A DNA stretch of 64,000 bases from NCBI RefSeq assembly GCF_009823805.1, contig NZ_WUEK01000002.1, positions 434,001 to 498,000 on the forward strand. Direction: 5' to 3'. Below, one piece after another: positions 41,629 through 50,942 of this stretch (position 1 is its first letter; every line of letters starts with the position of its first letter). The position numbers were made by a program, and so were the translations under genes. The notes under the pieces are model-generated. The model was not told where the DNA came from. It was given only the letters and a program-made list of their open reading frames with translations, and made no database searches. Source of the DNA: Nocardioides flavescens. Lineage in GTDB: Bacteria; Actinomycetota; Actinomycetes; Propionibacteriales; Nocardioidaceae.

Positions 41629-41654
41629 GGAATTCCCACCCCCTGGGTACCGTT
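41629..41654 (+). promoter_or_regulatory. SigR-type promoter of rbpA
   Basis: GGAAT (41629-41633), an 18-base spacer and GTT (41652-41654) match the SigR/SigH consensus exactly (GGAAT-N18-GTT). In Streptomyces, rbpA is a known SigR target induced by thiol oxidation. Transcription would give a leader of about 100 bases before the ATG at 41761. Confidence 0.75.
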
Positions 41655-41760
41655 AAATGCTCGACGGGTTTTCTGTCAACGCCCACGTCCAGCCAACCGA
41701 TGGTTGGGCCGGTCCGTCGAGGGTACGGGGACCACACGACATCAGTAGGGAGGTGCCTTC

Positions 41761-42147
41761 ATGGCAGAGCGCACGCTACGCGGAGCCCGCCTAGGGGGCC
41801 AGAGCTTCGAGGACGAGCGGGGCATCGAGTTCGCCGCTCGCCAGCAGGTCGGCTACCGCTGCACGCAGGGCCACGAGTTCGAGATCACCATGTCGATCGA
41901 GGCCGAGATCCCGGCGGTGTGGGAGTGCCCGCGCTGCGGTGAGGAGGCGCTGAGCACCTCTGGCATCGAGCGCGAGGAGAAGGCCGAGAAGCCGGTCCGC
42001 ACGCACTGGGACATGCTGCTCGAGCGCCGCTCCGAGAAGGAGCTCGAGGACATCCTCAAGGAGCGCCTCGAGCTGCTCCGCGGCGGCGAGATCGGTCCGG
42101 CCCACCTGCACCGGGCCAACCAGAAGAAGCGCCGCGCGACCGCCTGA
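41761..42147 (+). CDS. rbpA: RNA polymerase-binding protein RbpA
   Basis: A 128-residue actinobacterial transcription activator that binds RNA polymerase beta and the principal sigma factor to stabilise open complexes. The core (YRCTQGHEFEITMSIEAEIP, WECPRCG) has the zinc-ribbon remnant, and the C-terminal sigma-interaction domain contains KPVRTHWDMLLERRS. GGGAGG is about eight bases before the ATG. A SigR-type promoter lies upstream. Confidence 0.95.
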   Translation: MAERTLRGARLGGQSFEDERGIEFAARQQVGYRCTQGHEFEITMSIEAEIPAVWECPRCGEEALSTSGIEREEKAEKPVRTHWDMLLERRSEKELEDILKERLELLRGGEIGPAHLHRANQKKRRATA

Positions 42148-42173
42148 TCGCACGGCTCAGACGCAGCTCGCAA

Positions 42174-42201
42174 GCCCCGGACCGGTACGCCGGCCCGGGG
42201 C
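42174..42201. terminator. Bidirectional hairpin between rbpA and fxsA
   Basis: GCCCCGG (42174-42180) and CCGGGGC (42195-42201) form a G+C-rich stem between two convergent genes. No U-tract on either side. Confidence 0.5.
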
Positions 42202-42218
42202 GTCGTGCTGTCCGGGCC

Positions 42219-42764
42219 TCAGCGTCCCGGGTGGTCGCGGTCGACGACCTCACCCTGGACCACGGGACCGCCGCCGGGCGGCGCCGACGGCTCACGCCGT
42301 GCCTGACCCGGGAACCCACCGGGGAAGCCGCCCGGGAACCCACCGAGGCCAGAGGCCGGCGCCCCCATGACGGTCAGCCGGCTGGCCACGACCCGGGTGA
42401 GGGCGGCCCGGAACAGCGGACGCGTGAACGGCAGGATCATCAGGATGCCGACCGCGTCCGTGGCGAATCCCGGGCTCAGCATGAGGGTGCCGCCGATGAG
42501 GATGAGCGCCCCGTCGGCCAGCTCGCGCGCGGGCATCCGACCGCTGTTGAGCGCCTCGCGCAGAGCGCGGAAGGCCCGGGACCCCTCGTGCTTGATCAGC
42601 CACGAGCCTAGGATGCTGTCGAGCACGAGCAGGAGGATCGTCCACCACGGTCCGACCAGCTGGCCGACCTGGATGATCGTCCAGATCTCGACGATCGGGA
42701 CGACGACGAAGAGGGCGACGAGCACCCAGACGAGCCAGGGTCGGCGTCGGGTGACTCCGGCCAT
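42219..42764 (-). CDS. fxsA: FxsA family membrane protein
   Basis: A 181-residue membrane protein with helices VLVALFVVVPIVEIWTIIQVG and LVGPWWTILLLVLDSILGSWL, and the family segment GALILIGGTLMLSPGFATDAVG. The tail has GGFPGGFPGGFPG repeats. FxsA modulates phage exclusion in E. coli; its role here is unknown. The ATG overlaps the glycosyltransferase stop by one base (TGATG). Confidence 0.9.
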   Translation of the reverse strand: MAGVTRRRPWLVWVLVALFVVVPIVEIWTIIQVGQLVGPWWTILLLVLDSILGSWLIKHEGSRAFRALREALNSGRMPARELADGALILIGGTLMLSPGFATDAVGILMILPFTRPLFRAALTRVVASRLTVMGAPASGLGGFPGGFPGGFPGQARREPSAPPGGGPVVQGEVVDRDHPGR

Positions 42765-43582
42765 CAGGGTCTCCGTCCGGCGCGGCGGGCGCGCTCGCGG
42801 CGCAGCTGCTCGCGGCGCTCGCTGATCCCCCACTGGGTGATCCGCCGCAGCGACTCGGTCGCCACCGCCCCGCTCATCTTGGAGTCGCCGCGCTCGCGCT
42901 CGATGAACTCGATCGGCACCTCGCGCACGGTCAGCCCGGCGTGCAGGCACCGGGTGACCAGATCGGTCTGGAAGACGTAGCCGGTCGACTGGACCGAGGC
43001 GAGGTCGATCTTCTCCAGGGCGCTGCGCCGGAAGACCCGGAAGCCCGCCGTGGCGTCGCGCACGGAGATGCCCAGCAGCAGCCGGACGTAGAGGTTGCCG
43101 CCGCGCGAGAGCGCCTCGCGGCGCCAGGGCCAGTTGACGACGGAGCCACCGGGCACGTAGCGCGACCCGATCACCAGGTCGGCGCTCCCCCGCCCGTCGG
43201 CACCGGCGAGCGCGTCGAGCAGGCGGTGCAGCTGCTCGGGCTGGTGGGAGCCGTCGGCGTCCATCTCGCCGACGACGTCGTAGCCGGCGTCGAGGGCCCA
43301 CGCGAAGCCGGCGAGGTACGCCGCCCCGAGGCCGCCCTTGCCCGCGCGGTGCAGCACGTGCACCGCGTCGTCCTCTGCGGCCAGCGCGTCGGCGATGTCA
43401 CCGGTGCCGTCGGGCGAGTGGTCGTCGACGACCAGGACGTGCAGGTCGGGCTCGGCCGCGCGCAGCCGGCCCACGATCCACGCCAGGTTGTCGGCCTCGT
43501 TGAAGGTGGGGACCACCATCACGACCCGGCCCAGCTCTGCGCGGGGCCCCGGTCGGGGACCCGTCTCGTCGTACGTGCTCAT
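42764..43582 (-). CDS. ppm1: Polyprenol-phosphate mannosyltransferase (catalytic domain of Ppm1)
   Basis: A 272-residue GT2 glycosyltransferase transferring mannose from GDP-mannose to polyprenyl phosphate for lipoglycan and protein mannosylation. Key blocks are VVPTFNEADNLAWI, VVDDHSPDGTG, the DXD-like GEMDADGSHQPEQL and IEFIERERGDSKMSG. In mycobacteria Ppm1 is fused to Lnt; here the two are separate but overlapping (ATGA with lnt). Confidence 0.92.
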   Translation of the reverse strand: MSTYDETGPRPGPRAELGRVVMVVPTFNEADNLAWIVGRLRAAEPDLHVLVVDDHSPDGTGDIADALAAEDDAVHVLHRAGKGGLGAAYLAGFAWALDAGYDVVGEMDADGSHQPEQLHRLLDALAGADGRGSADLVIGSRYVPGGSVVNWPWRREALSRGGNLYVRLLLGISVRDATAGFRVFRRSALEKIDLASVQSTGYVFQTDLVTRCLHAGLTVREVPIEFIERERGDSKMSGAVATESLRRITQWGISERREQLRRERARRAGRRP

Positions 43583-45165
43583 GCGGGCTCACTCACCCTC
43601 GTCACGCCGTTCTCCTGCTCGTCGTGCGCCGGCGCGGCGCTGCGGTCCCCACGACCGCTACGACGATACGCGAGCAGGCCCAGCAGCACGCCCAAGGCGC
43701 CCAGCGCGGCGGCGGCGCGTCCGCTCCACGGCCCGATCCGCATCGCGGGGGTGAGGCCGTCGACGAGCCCGACCTCCTCTTGCAGCACGGCACGGGTGCG
43801 CGGCTCGGCGGTCGCGACGACGGTGCCGTCGGGCGCGATCACCCCCGAGACACCATTGGTGGTGGCGACGGCGACCCAGCGCCCGGTCTCGAGGGCCCGC
43901 AGCCGGGTGATCGCGAACTGCTGGTCGATCTGGTCGGTGCGGATGAACGTCGCGTTGCTGCTCTGCACGACGAGCAGCTCGGCACCGTTGCGGACCTGGG
44001 CCACCAGACCGTCGTCGTAGGCGATGTCGAAGCAGATCGCGTCGGCGACCGGCACTCCGTCGATCGGCAGCGGCTCGTCGCGGGTGCCGTGCAGCATGTC
44101 GCGGCCCACCTCGCGCAGCCGGTCGAAGAACTGGTACTTGGTGAAGACCGCCCGCCACGGGATGTACTCGCCGAAGGGGACCGGGTTGCGCTTGGTGTAG
44201 CGCTCCCCCGCACCGGTGACCGGGTCCCACACGATGCCCTGGTTGAGCACCTGGTCGGGCCCGGTGCCGTCGACGATGGCGCCGACCAGCACCGGGACGT
44301 CGACCGCCGCCACCGCCTCGAGGATGCCGGCGTGGGTCTGCTCGTCGGCGAACGGGTCCGTCGCCGTGGAGTTCTCCGGCCAGAGCACCAGGTCGGGCCG
44401 GGTCGTCTCGCCGGCGTCGATGCGGGCGCCGAGGTCGACGGTGGCGTCGACGTGGTTCTGGGTGACCCGGCGGAAGTCGTAGAGGATGTCGTCGCCCGGC
44501 CCCGGGACGTCGCCCTGCACGACCGCGACGTCGAAGGTGCCGGTCTCCTCCGCCCGCCAGGGCGCGAGGGCCGGGACCGCCAGCACCGCGACCAGGGCGG
44601 CGAGGACGACCGCTGCGGTGACGCGTCCGCGCTCCCCCGCAGCCGGCCCGTGTGCGCCGCGCACCACCCAGGCGAGCAGCGCGCCGAGGAGCGCGGCCAG
44701 GAAGCTCACGCCCACCGCGCCGGCGTACGGCAGCGCCTCGGCGAGCGGGGTGTCGACGACCCCGAAGGCCAGGCGTCCCCACGGCATCCCGCTCAGCGGC
44801 CAGCCGCTGCGCAGCACCTCGATCGCGGCCCACGCGGAGGCGAACCAGAGTGGCCACCAGCGGTGGCGCTGCAGCAGTGCGGAGGCACCGCCCATGAGGC
44901 CGTAGAAGAGCGCCTCGAGGGTCGACAGCGCGATCCAGGCCGGGATGCCGACGGCCCGCATCCAGAAGATGTGGGAGAAGTAGAAGACGACGCCGAAGAC
45001 CAGCCCAGCCCACAGGCCGGACCGGAAGGGCCGCGCGTCACTGCCCCGGGTCGACAGCACGAAGCCCGCGACGGCCACCGGCATCACCCACGGCAGCGTC
45101 ACGGGCTCGAACGCCGCGAAGAGCAGCGCCCCCGACAGGGCGGCCACGAGCGTCCGCCTCAGCAC
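43579..45165 (-). CDS. lnt: Apolipoprotein N-acyltransferase
   Basis: A 528-residue membrane enzyme that adds the third acyl chain to lipoproteins. About seven N-terminal helices are followed by a nitrilase-like domain with the triad Glu (LVLWPENST), Lys (YTKRNPVPFGEYIPW) and Cys (ADAICFDIAYDD). The GTG is six bases after TACTTT, leaderless. Overlap with ppm1 mirrors the mycobacterial Ppm1–Lnt fusion. Confidence 0.93.
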   Translation of the reverse strand: MLRRTLVAALSGALLFAAFEPVTLPWVMPVAVAGFVLSTRGSDARPFRSGLWAGLVFGVVFYFSHIFWMRAVGIPAWIALSTLEALFYGLMGGASALLQRHRWWPLWFASAWAAIEVLRSGWPLSGMPWGRLAFGVVDTPLAEALPYAGAVGVSFLAALLGALLAWVVRGAHGPAAGERGRVTAAVVLAALVAVLAVPALAPWRAEETGTFDVAVVQGDVPGPGDDILYDFRRVTQNHVDATVDLGARIDAGETTRPDLVLWPENSTATDPFADEQTHAGILEAVAAVDVPVLVGAIVDGTGPDQVLNQGIVWDPVTGAGERYTKRNPVPFGEYIPWRAVFTKYQFFDRLREVGRDMLHGTRDEPLPIDGVPVADAICFDIAYDDGLVAQVRNGAELLVVQSSNATFIRTDQIDQQFAITRLRALETGRWVAVATTNGVSGVIAPDGTVVATAEPRTRAVLQEEVGLVDGLTPAMRIGPWSGRAAAALGALGVLLGLLAYRRSGRGDRSAAPAHDEQENGVTRVSEPA

Positions 45166-45177
45166 GGGCCCAAAGTA

Positions 45178-45216
45178 CCCGGCCGGCCCACCGCGGGTCG
45201 CGGTGAGCCGGCCGGG
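45178..45216 (-). terminator. Strong hairpin after the S8 protease gene
   Basis: CCCGGCCGGC (45178-45187) pairs with GCCGGCCGGG (45207-45216), and inside it CACCGC pairs with GCGGTG. It lies between the S8 peptidase stop and the lnt start, on whose -10 region it encroaches. Confidence 0.6.
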
Positions 45217-45242
45217 CCGGGAGCGGTGGTGCTCAGTGCCGC

Positions 45243-46448
<1,206 letters not shown>

Positions 46449-47139
46449 GCGGTGGCACAGCCTTTCTGTCCGGCCCTGGGCGAGGCCCCGGGCCACGGTG
46501 GACACCGTCCCGAGATGGACAGCGAGTGCCGCCGGGCGTCCGACGGCACTGTCGGAACAGAACCCCACCGGGACGAGCCGCGGCAAGGCTCACGAGGTGG
46601 GTCGTGACCTCATCGTGACCTGGGGTCAGAACGCCCCTGACAGTTCACCTTCGCTGGTTGAGGAGGTTGCGCAGCAACCGTCTCGAAACCACCCTCGGCA
46701 GGGCCGTGGTTTCGAGACAGGACTTCGTCCTTCCTCAACCACCGAGCTGGTCAGGTGGGAGGGCAGAGGGCGGAGGGGTCCCGCGCGCCTTCGGTCCTGC
46801 CCTGGTCGCGACTGGCTGCCGGGTTCGGGCTGTTGTCTAGGGGGTGCGGGCCCCTCCGTGCCCTGCTCTCGCGGAGAGTGGCCGGCCCCTGTCACCGAGA
46901 CGTCGGGCGATGGCACCTCACCCGCGTCGCGGCCACCCGTGGACCGGTCCTCACCCGCGATCTGCACGAGCGGACACCGAAGACAACCGCGTCCGGACAC
47001 CTCGCGTCAACACGCCTCTGACCTGCGAGGACGCGCGAACCCGCAGGTCAGCGCGGCGCGTCGTTCACCGAGATTTCCTGACAATTTCCCCGGTTCTCGG
47101 CGTGTCGTGCGTGATGCGCAACGCGAACGGGGTAATGGG
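46449..47139. other. Intergenic region without a supported gene
   Basis: 691 bp between the S8 protease start and the end of kal. It contains a palindromic repeat pair (46655-46745). Open frames here have no recognisable domains, no ribosome site and no codon-position G+C pattern that I can see. It probably holds the protease promoter and terminator signals. Confidence 0.5.
46655..46745. repeat. Palindromic repeat pair
   Basis: Two copies of the same family as at 36992 and 55321. Copy 1 (46655-46692) has core GGTTGCGCAGCAACC and lies in reverse orientation. Copy 2 (46706-46745) is forward with core AGGACTTCGTCCT. Shared flanks are GGTTTCGAGAC and CTCAACCACC. Confidence 0.8.
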
Positions 47140-47547
47140 TCACTCGGCTCGCGGCGGGACGACCACGGTGCCGGTCGCGGTCGTCGCGACCAGCGGCTCG
47201 GCGAGCACCTCGGCGCCCCCCGGCCGCTCGGCGGTGGGGCAGCCCCTGGCCACCACCCGGACCTCCAGCTCGAGCGTGCGCGAGCGGGTGCCGACCCGGG
47301 CCAGCGTGCACACGACCTCGAGGACGTCGCCGGCGCGCACGGGCTCGCGGAACTGCACGTCGGCGTAGGAGGCGAACAATCCCTCGTCGCCGTCGGTGAC
47401 GATGCACATCTCGGTGGCGACGTCGCCGAAGAGCTTCATCGAGTAGGCGCCGTCGACCAGGTTGCCGGCGTAGTGGGCGTCGGAGTAGGGCACGTAGCGG
47501 CGGTGGGTGACGACCGCACCGGCCTCGGGGACCGAGCGGCCGCTCAC
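47140..47547 (-). CDS. kal: 3-aminobutyryl-CoA ammonia-lyase
   Basis: A 135-residue hotdog-fold protein (RRYVPYSDAHYAGNLVDGAYSMKLFGD, FASYADVQFREPVRAGDVLEV) matching Kal of the lysine fermentation pathway, which deaminates 3-aminobutyryl-CoA to crotonyl-CoA. Its ATG overlaps the kamE stop (ATGA), so it belongs to the kdd–kamD–kamE–kal operon, which supports the function over a generic thioesterase. Confidence 0.88.
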   Translation of the reverse strand: MSGRSVPEAGAVVTHRRYVPYSDAHYAGNLVDGAYSMKLFGDVATEMCIVTDGDEGLFASYADVQFREPVRAGDVLEVVCTLARVGTRSRTLELEVRVVARGCPTAERPGGAEVLAEPLVATTATGTVVVPPRAE

Positions 47548-48284
47548 GCCGCGACCTCCGGGGCGACGAGGCGGTGCACCAGGAACGACGCGACCTCGCC
47601 CGGGGTGGTGCCGCGGGTGAAGACCCGGTCGACGCCGAGCTCGTCGGCCATCGTCTCGTCGAAGCGCGGCCCGCCGACGACGAGCAGCGGCCGCCGGTCG
47701 GCCGGGTAGGCCTCGCGGAAGGCCGCCGACATCTCGCGGGTGTTGAGCAGGTGCGCGTCGCGCTGCGTGACGACCTGGGAGACGAGCACCGCGTCGGCCT
47801 TCTCCTCGCGGGCGCGCTCGACCAGCTGCGGCACGGAGACCTGGGCGCCGAGGTTGACGACCTTGAGCTCGCGGTAGTACTCGAGCCCCTTCTCCCCCGC
47901 GAACCCCTTGATGTTCATGATCGCGTCGATGCCCACGGTGTGGGCGTCGGTGCCGATGCAGGCACCCACCACGACCAGGCGGCGCCGCAGCGAGCTCTTG
48001 ACCGCGCCGTTGACCTCCTTGGGCGTCAGCAGCGGGTAGTCGCGCTCGACGACCTCGACCAGGCTGGTGTCGACGAGGTGGTTGACCCGGCCGTAGACGA
48101 CGAAGAACGTGAAGTCCGGGCCCATCGGCTTGCTGTGCACCACCAGCGCGGGATCCATGCCCATCTTGTTCGCCAGCTGCACGGCGGCGCCCTCGGCGAC
48201 CTTGCTGTGCGCGACGGGCAGGGTGAACGACAGCTGCACCATCCCGTCGCCGGTGGTGTCGCCGTAGGGGCGCACGATGCTCAC
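47544..48284 (-). CDS. kamE: Lysine 5,6-aminomutase, beta subunit
   Basis: A 246-residue B12-binding subunit. His115 in GTDAHTVGID is the base-off cobalamin ligand and Lys126 in NIKGFAG, eleven residues later, is the PLP lysine, matching the known spacing. With KamD it moves the epsilon/delta amino group (beta-lysine to 3,5-diaminohexanoate). The GTG overlaps the kamD stop. Confidence 0.93.
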   Translation of the reverse strand: MSIVRPYGDTTGDGMVQLSFTLPVAHSKVAEGAAVQLANKMGMDPALVVHSKPMGPDFTFFVVYGRVNHLVDTSLVEVVERDYPLLTPKEVNGAVKSSLRRRLVVVGACIGTDAHTVGIDAIMNIKGFAGEKGLEYYRELKVVNLGAQVSVPQLVERAREEKADAVLVSQVVTQRDAHLLNTREMSAAFREAYPADRRPLLVVGGPRFDETMADELGVDRVFTRGTTPGEVASFLVHRLVAPEVAA

Positions 48285-49843
48285 GACTGCTCCTCCAGGA
48301 GGTCGACGGCGGGGTTGACGTAGAGCTCGGACTTGCGGGCGACGCCGTCGAGACCGCGTCCGGCGTCGGCCGGGCGCTTCATCAGTCCGAAGGTGCCGTC
48401 GGCGATGGCGTCGAGCAGGCCGTCGTCGACGATGCGCTCCAGCAGGTCGACCGACTCGCCCAGGACCTGCTTCGCCCGCTGGGCGACGAAGCCGTCGGGG
48501 GCCGGGCGGAAGTCCTCGTGCAGCGCGCCGCTGGCGTTGAGGACGTAGCGGACGTTCTGCAGGGCGATGTCGCGGTCGGAGAGCCACGGGGTGACCACGG
48601 CTTCGGTCATCATGCCGACCAGGAGGATGCCCTGGCCGGTCAGCGCACCGACGAGGTTGAAGAAGCCGTCGAGCAGGTTGCCCCGGAAGACGTCGCCGGT
48701 CATGTGGCGGGTGGGCGGCATCCACTTCAGCGGGGCATCGGGGAACAGCTCGCGCGCCAGCAGCGCGTGGGCCAGCTCCAGGCGCAGGCTGTCGGGCACG
48801 TCGGGGTCGATCTCGAAGGCGTGGCCCAGACCGAGCTGCCAGTCCTCGAGCCCGGCCTCCTTGGCGAAGTACTCGTTGAGGAGCTGGCTGGTCGTCACCG
48901 TGTGCGCGGCCTCGACGGCGTCGGCGGTCGTGAGGTAGTTGTCCTCGCCGGTGTTGATGATGATGCCGGCGCGCGCGTGGACCTGGCGGCTGAAGCGCTG
49001 GTCGACGAAGGTGCGGACCGGGTTGATGTCGCGGAAGAGGATCCCGTACATCGAGTCGTTGAGCATCATGTCGAGCCGCTCGAGCCCGGCGAGCACGGCG
49101 ATCTCGGGCATGCACAGCCCGCTGGCGTAGTTGGTGAGACGCACGTAGCGACCGAGCTCCTTGCTCGACTCGTCGAGCGCCGCCCGCATGATGCGGAAGT
49201 TCTCCTGGGTGGCGTAGGTGCCGGCGAACCCCTCGCGGGTCGCGCCCTCGGGGACGTAGTCGAGCAGGCTCTGCCCCGTCGAGCGGATCACCGCGATGAC
49301 GTCGGCCCCCTCGCGCGCGGCCTGCTGGGCCTGGGGGACGTCCTCCATGATGTCGCCCGTCGCGACGATGAGGTAGATCCAGGGCTTGCGGGGCGCGTCG
49401 CCGTGCCTGCGGATGAGCCGGTCGCGCTCGGTGCGACGGCGGTCGATCCGCCTCAGTCCGGCGGCGACCTGGCGGCGCGCGGCCTTCTCGGCGCGGATCG
49501 CGTCGCGGCCCTCGGGCACGCGGAACGTCACCGAGCCCGCCCCGGCCTTCTGTGCCAGGGTCGGCAGGTCCTCGGCCTCGCCGCGCACGAGCGCGTCCCA
49601 CACCGGCAGCGCGACCCCGTGCTCGAGGCCGACGTCGGCCCGGACGACGTCGAGGAGCCGGTTGGCCCACGGGATGCCGTCGCCGTCGGCGCCCTCGAGC
49701 CCCGCCATCCGCAGCGTGGCGCGCTCGACGCTCACCGTGGTGTGCTGCTGGGCCATCTCGACGATCGGCCGCCCGGCCTTCCGCGCCAGCGCTCGGGCCT
49801 TGCGGACGGTGACCGGGTCGAGGTCGAGCTTGCCCCGGCTCAC
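48281..49843 (-). CDS. kamD: Lysine 5,6-aminomutase, alpha subunit
   Basis: A 520-residue TIM-barrel subunit of the adenosylcobalamin/PLP enzyme. Recognisable blocks include KPWIYLIVATGDIMEDVPQAQ, ENFRIMRAALDE, MMLNDSMYGILFRDINP and PPTRHMTGDVFRGNL. It forms the active complex with KamE directly downstream. The GTG overlaps the kdd stop (GTGA). Confidence 0.93.
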   Translation of the reverse strand: MSRGKLDLDPVTVRKARALARKAGRPIVEMAQQHTTVSVERATLRMAGLEGADGDGIPWANRLLDVVRADVGLEHGVALPVWDALVRGEAEDLPTLAQKAGAGSVTFRVPEGRDAIRAEKAARRQVAAGLRRIDRRRTERDRLIRRHGDAPRKPWIYLIVATGDIMEDVPQAQQAAREGADVIAVIRSTGQSLLDYVPEGATREGFAGTYATQENFRIMRAALDESSKELGRYVRLTNYASGLCMPEIAVLAGLERLDMMLNDSMYGILFRDINPVRTFVDQRFSRQVHARAGIIINTGEDNYLTTADAVEAAHTVTTSQLLNEYFAKEAGLEDWQLGLGHAFEIDPDVPDSLRLELAHALLARELFPDAPLKWMPPTRHMTGDVFRGNLLDGFFNLVGALTGQGILLVGMMTEAVVTPWLSDRDIALQNVRYVLNASGALHEDFRPAPDGFVAQRAKQVLGESVDLLERIVDDGLLDAIADGTFGLMKRPADAGRGLDGVARKSELYVNPAVDLLEEQS

Positions 49844-50871
49844 GCGAGTCGCCGGAGGAAGAGGTCCCGCACGCCCTGGTGGGCGCGCAGCAGGCTCAGG
49901 GCGTACGCCGCGTGGCCGGGCACGTAGCCGTTGCCGACCAGCATCGTGACGTCGGCAGCCAGGCCCTCGGCCCCGAGGGCCGCCGCGGAGAACGACGTCG
50001 CCATCGAGAAGAAGACCACCGTGCCGCCCGGCGCGGTGGACAGGATCGCGCCGCCCTCGCAGCCGGGCACGTCGACGCAGACGACGGTGACGTCGGCGGC
50101 CTTGCCGACCGCGTCGCGCAGGGCGATCGGGTCGCGGGCGTCGGAGACGACGACCTCGTCGGCGAGGTCGGCCTCCCGCAGCAGGGCCGCCTCGGCCTCG
50201 GTCGGCACGACGCCGACCGTCGTGGCCCCCGCGTCGCGCGCGGCGGCCAGCGAGAGCGAGCCCGACTTGCCGGCGCCGCCGATGACGACGACCCGCGGGG
50301 CGTCGTACGACTCCACGACGCGGCGGGTGAGCGCCGGGGCGCCGCAGACGTCCATGACCGCCAGCGAGAGGTCGGCGCGCAGGTCGTCGGGGATCCGGGC
50401 GGCGATCGAGCGACCGAAGAGCACGGCGTAGCCGTCGCACGGGACCTGCTCGGAGCGGCCGTCCCAGCCGGCGAGGCCGTCCTCGATCACGAGCGGCGTC
50501 AGCGTCAGGGAGACGAGGGTGGCGACGCGGTCGCCGACCTCGAGGCCGAGCGGCGAGTCGGGGCCGACCTCCTCGACCGTGCCGACGAGCATCCCGCCGG
50601 AGCCGGTCTCGGGGTTCTGCATCTTGCCGCGGGCCGCGACGATGTCGAGCACGGCGCGGCGCACCCCGTCGGGTCCGTCGTGGGTGCGCTCGAGCTGGCG
50701 GAAGGACGCGGCGTCGAGGTTGAGACGCTCGACGCGGATGCGCACCTCGTCGGGCCACAGCTCGCGGCGCGTGTCGAGCCGCTCGGCGGCCTGCGGCAGC
50801 ACGACGCGCTCGTCGAGCACGCGGTGCAGCCCGGTCGGATCGCTCGGTCCCACGTACGTTCTCACTCTCAT
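49840..50871 (-). CDS. kdd: L-erythro-3,5-diaminohexanoate dehydrogenase
   Basis: A 343-residue NAD-dependent dehydrogenase that converts 3,5-diaminohexanoate to 5-amino-3-oxohexanoate. The nucleotide-binding loop is VVVIGGAGKSGSLSLAAARD, preceded by the family block GKMQNPETGSGGMLVGTVEEV. It is the first gene of the operon and divergent from kamA across 71 bp. ATG 50871 precedes MRVRTYVGPSDP. Confidence 0.92.
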   Translation of the reverse strand: MRVRTYVGPSDPTGLHRVLDERVVLPQAAERLDTRRELWPDEVRIRVERLNLDAASFRQLERTHDGPDGVRRAVLDIVAARGKMQNPETGSGGMLVGTVEEVGPDSPLGLEVGDRVATLVSLTLTPLVIEDGLAGWDGRSEQVPCDGYAVLFGRSIAARIPDDLRADLSLAVMDVCGAPALTRRVVESYDAPRVVVIGGAGKSGSLSLAAARDAGATTVGVVPTEAEAALLREADLADEVVVSDARDPIALRDAVGKAADVTVVCVDVPGCEGGAILSTAPGGTVVFFSMATSFSAAALGAEGLAADVTMLVGNGYVPGHAAYALSLLRAHQGVRDLFLRRLA

Positions 50872-50942
50872 CTTGGTGCGACACAGAAGGATTTGCGGTC
50901 AAGACTTGCGCGGGCCGCAGATCGTGCACCTACAGTGGCACA

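Noticed and set aside
46844..47368. Possible gene in the gap upstream of the S8 protease
   Set aside because: Overlaps kal antisense, no domain, no ribosome site or -10 element at the start.
50872..50942. Cobalamin riboswitch before the B12-dependent kam operon
   Set aside because: The divergent gap is only 71 bp, too short for the aptamer, and no B12-box sequence is present.
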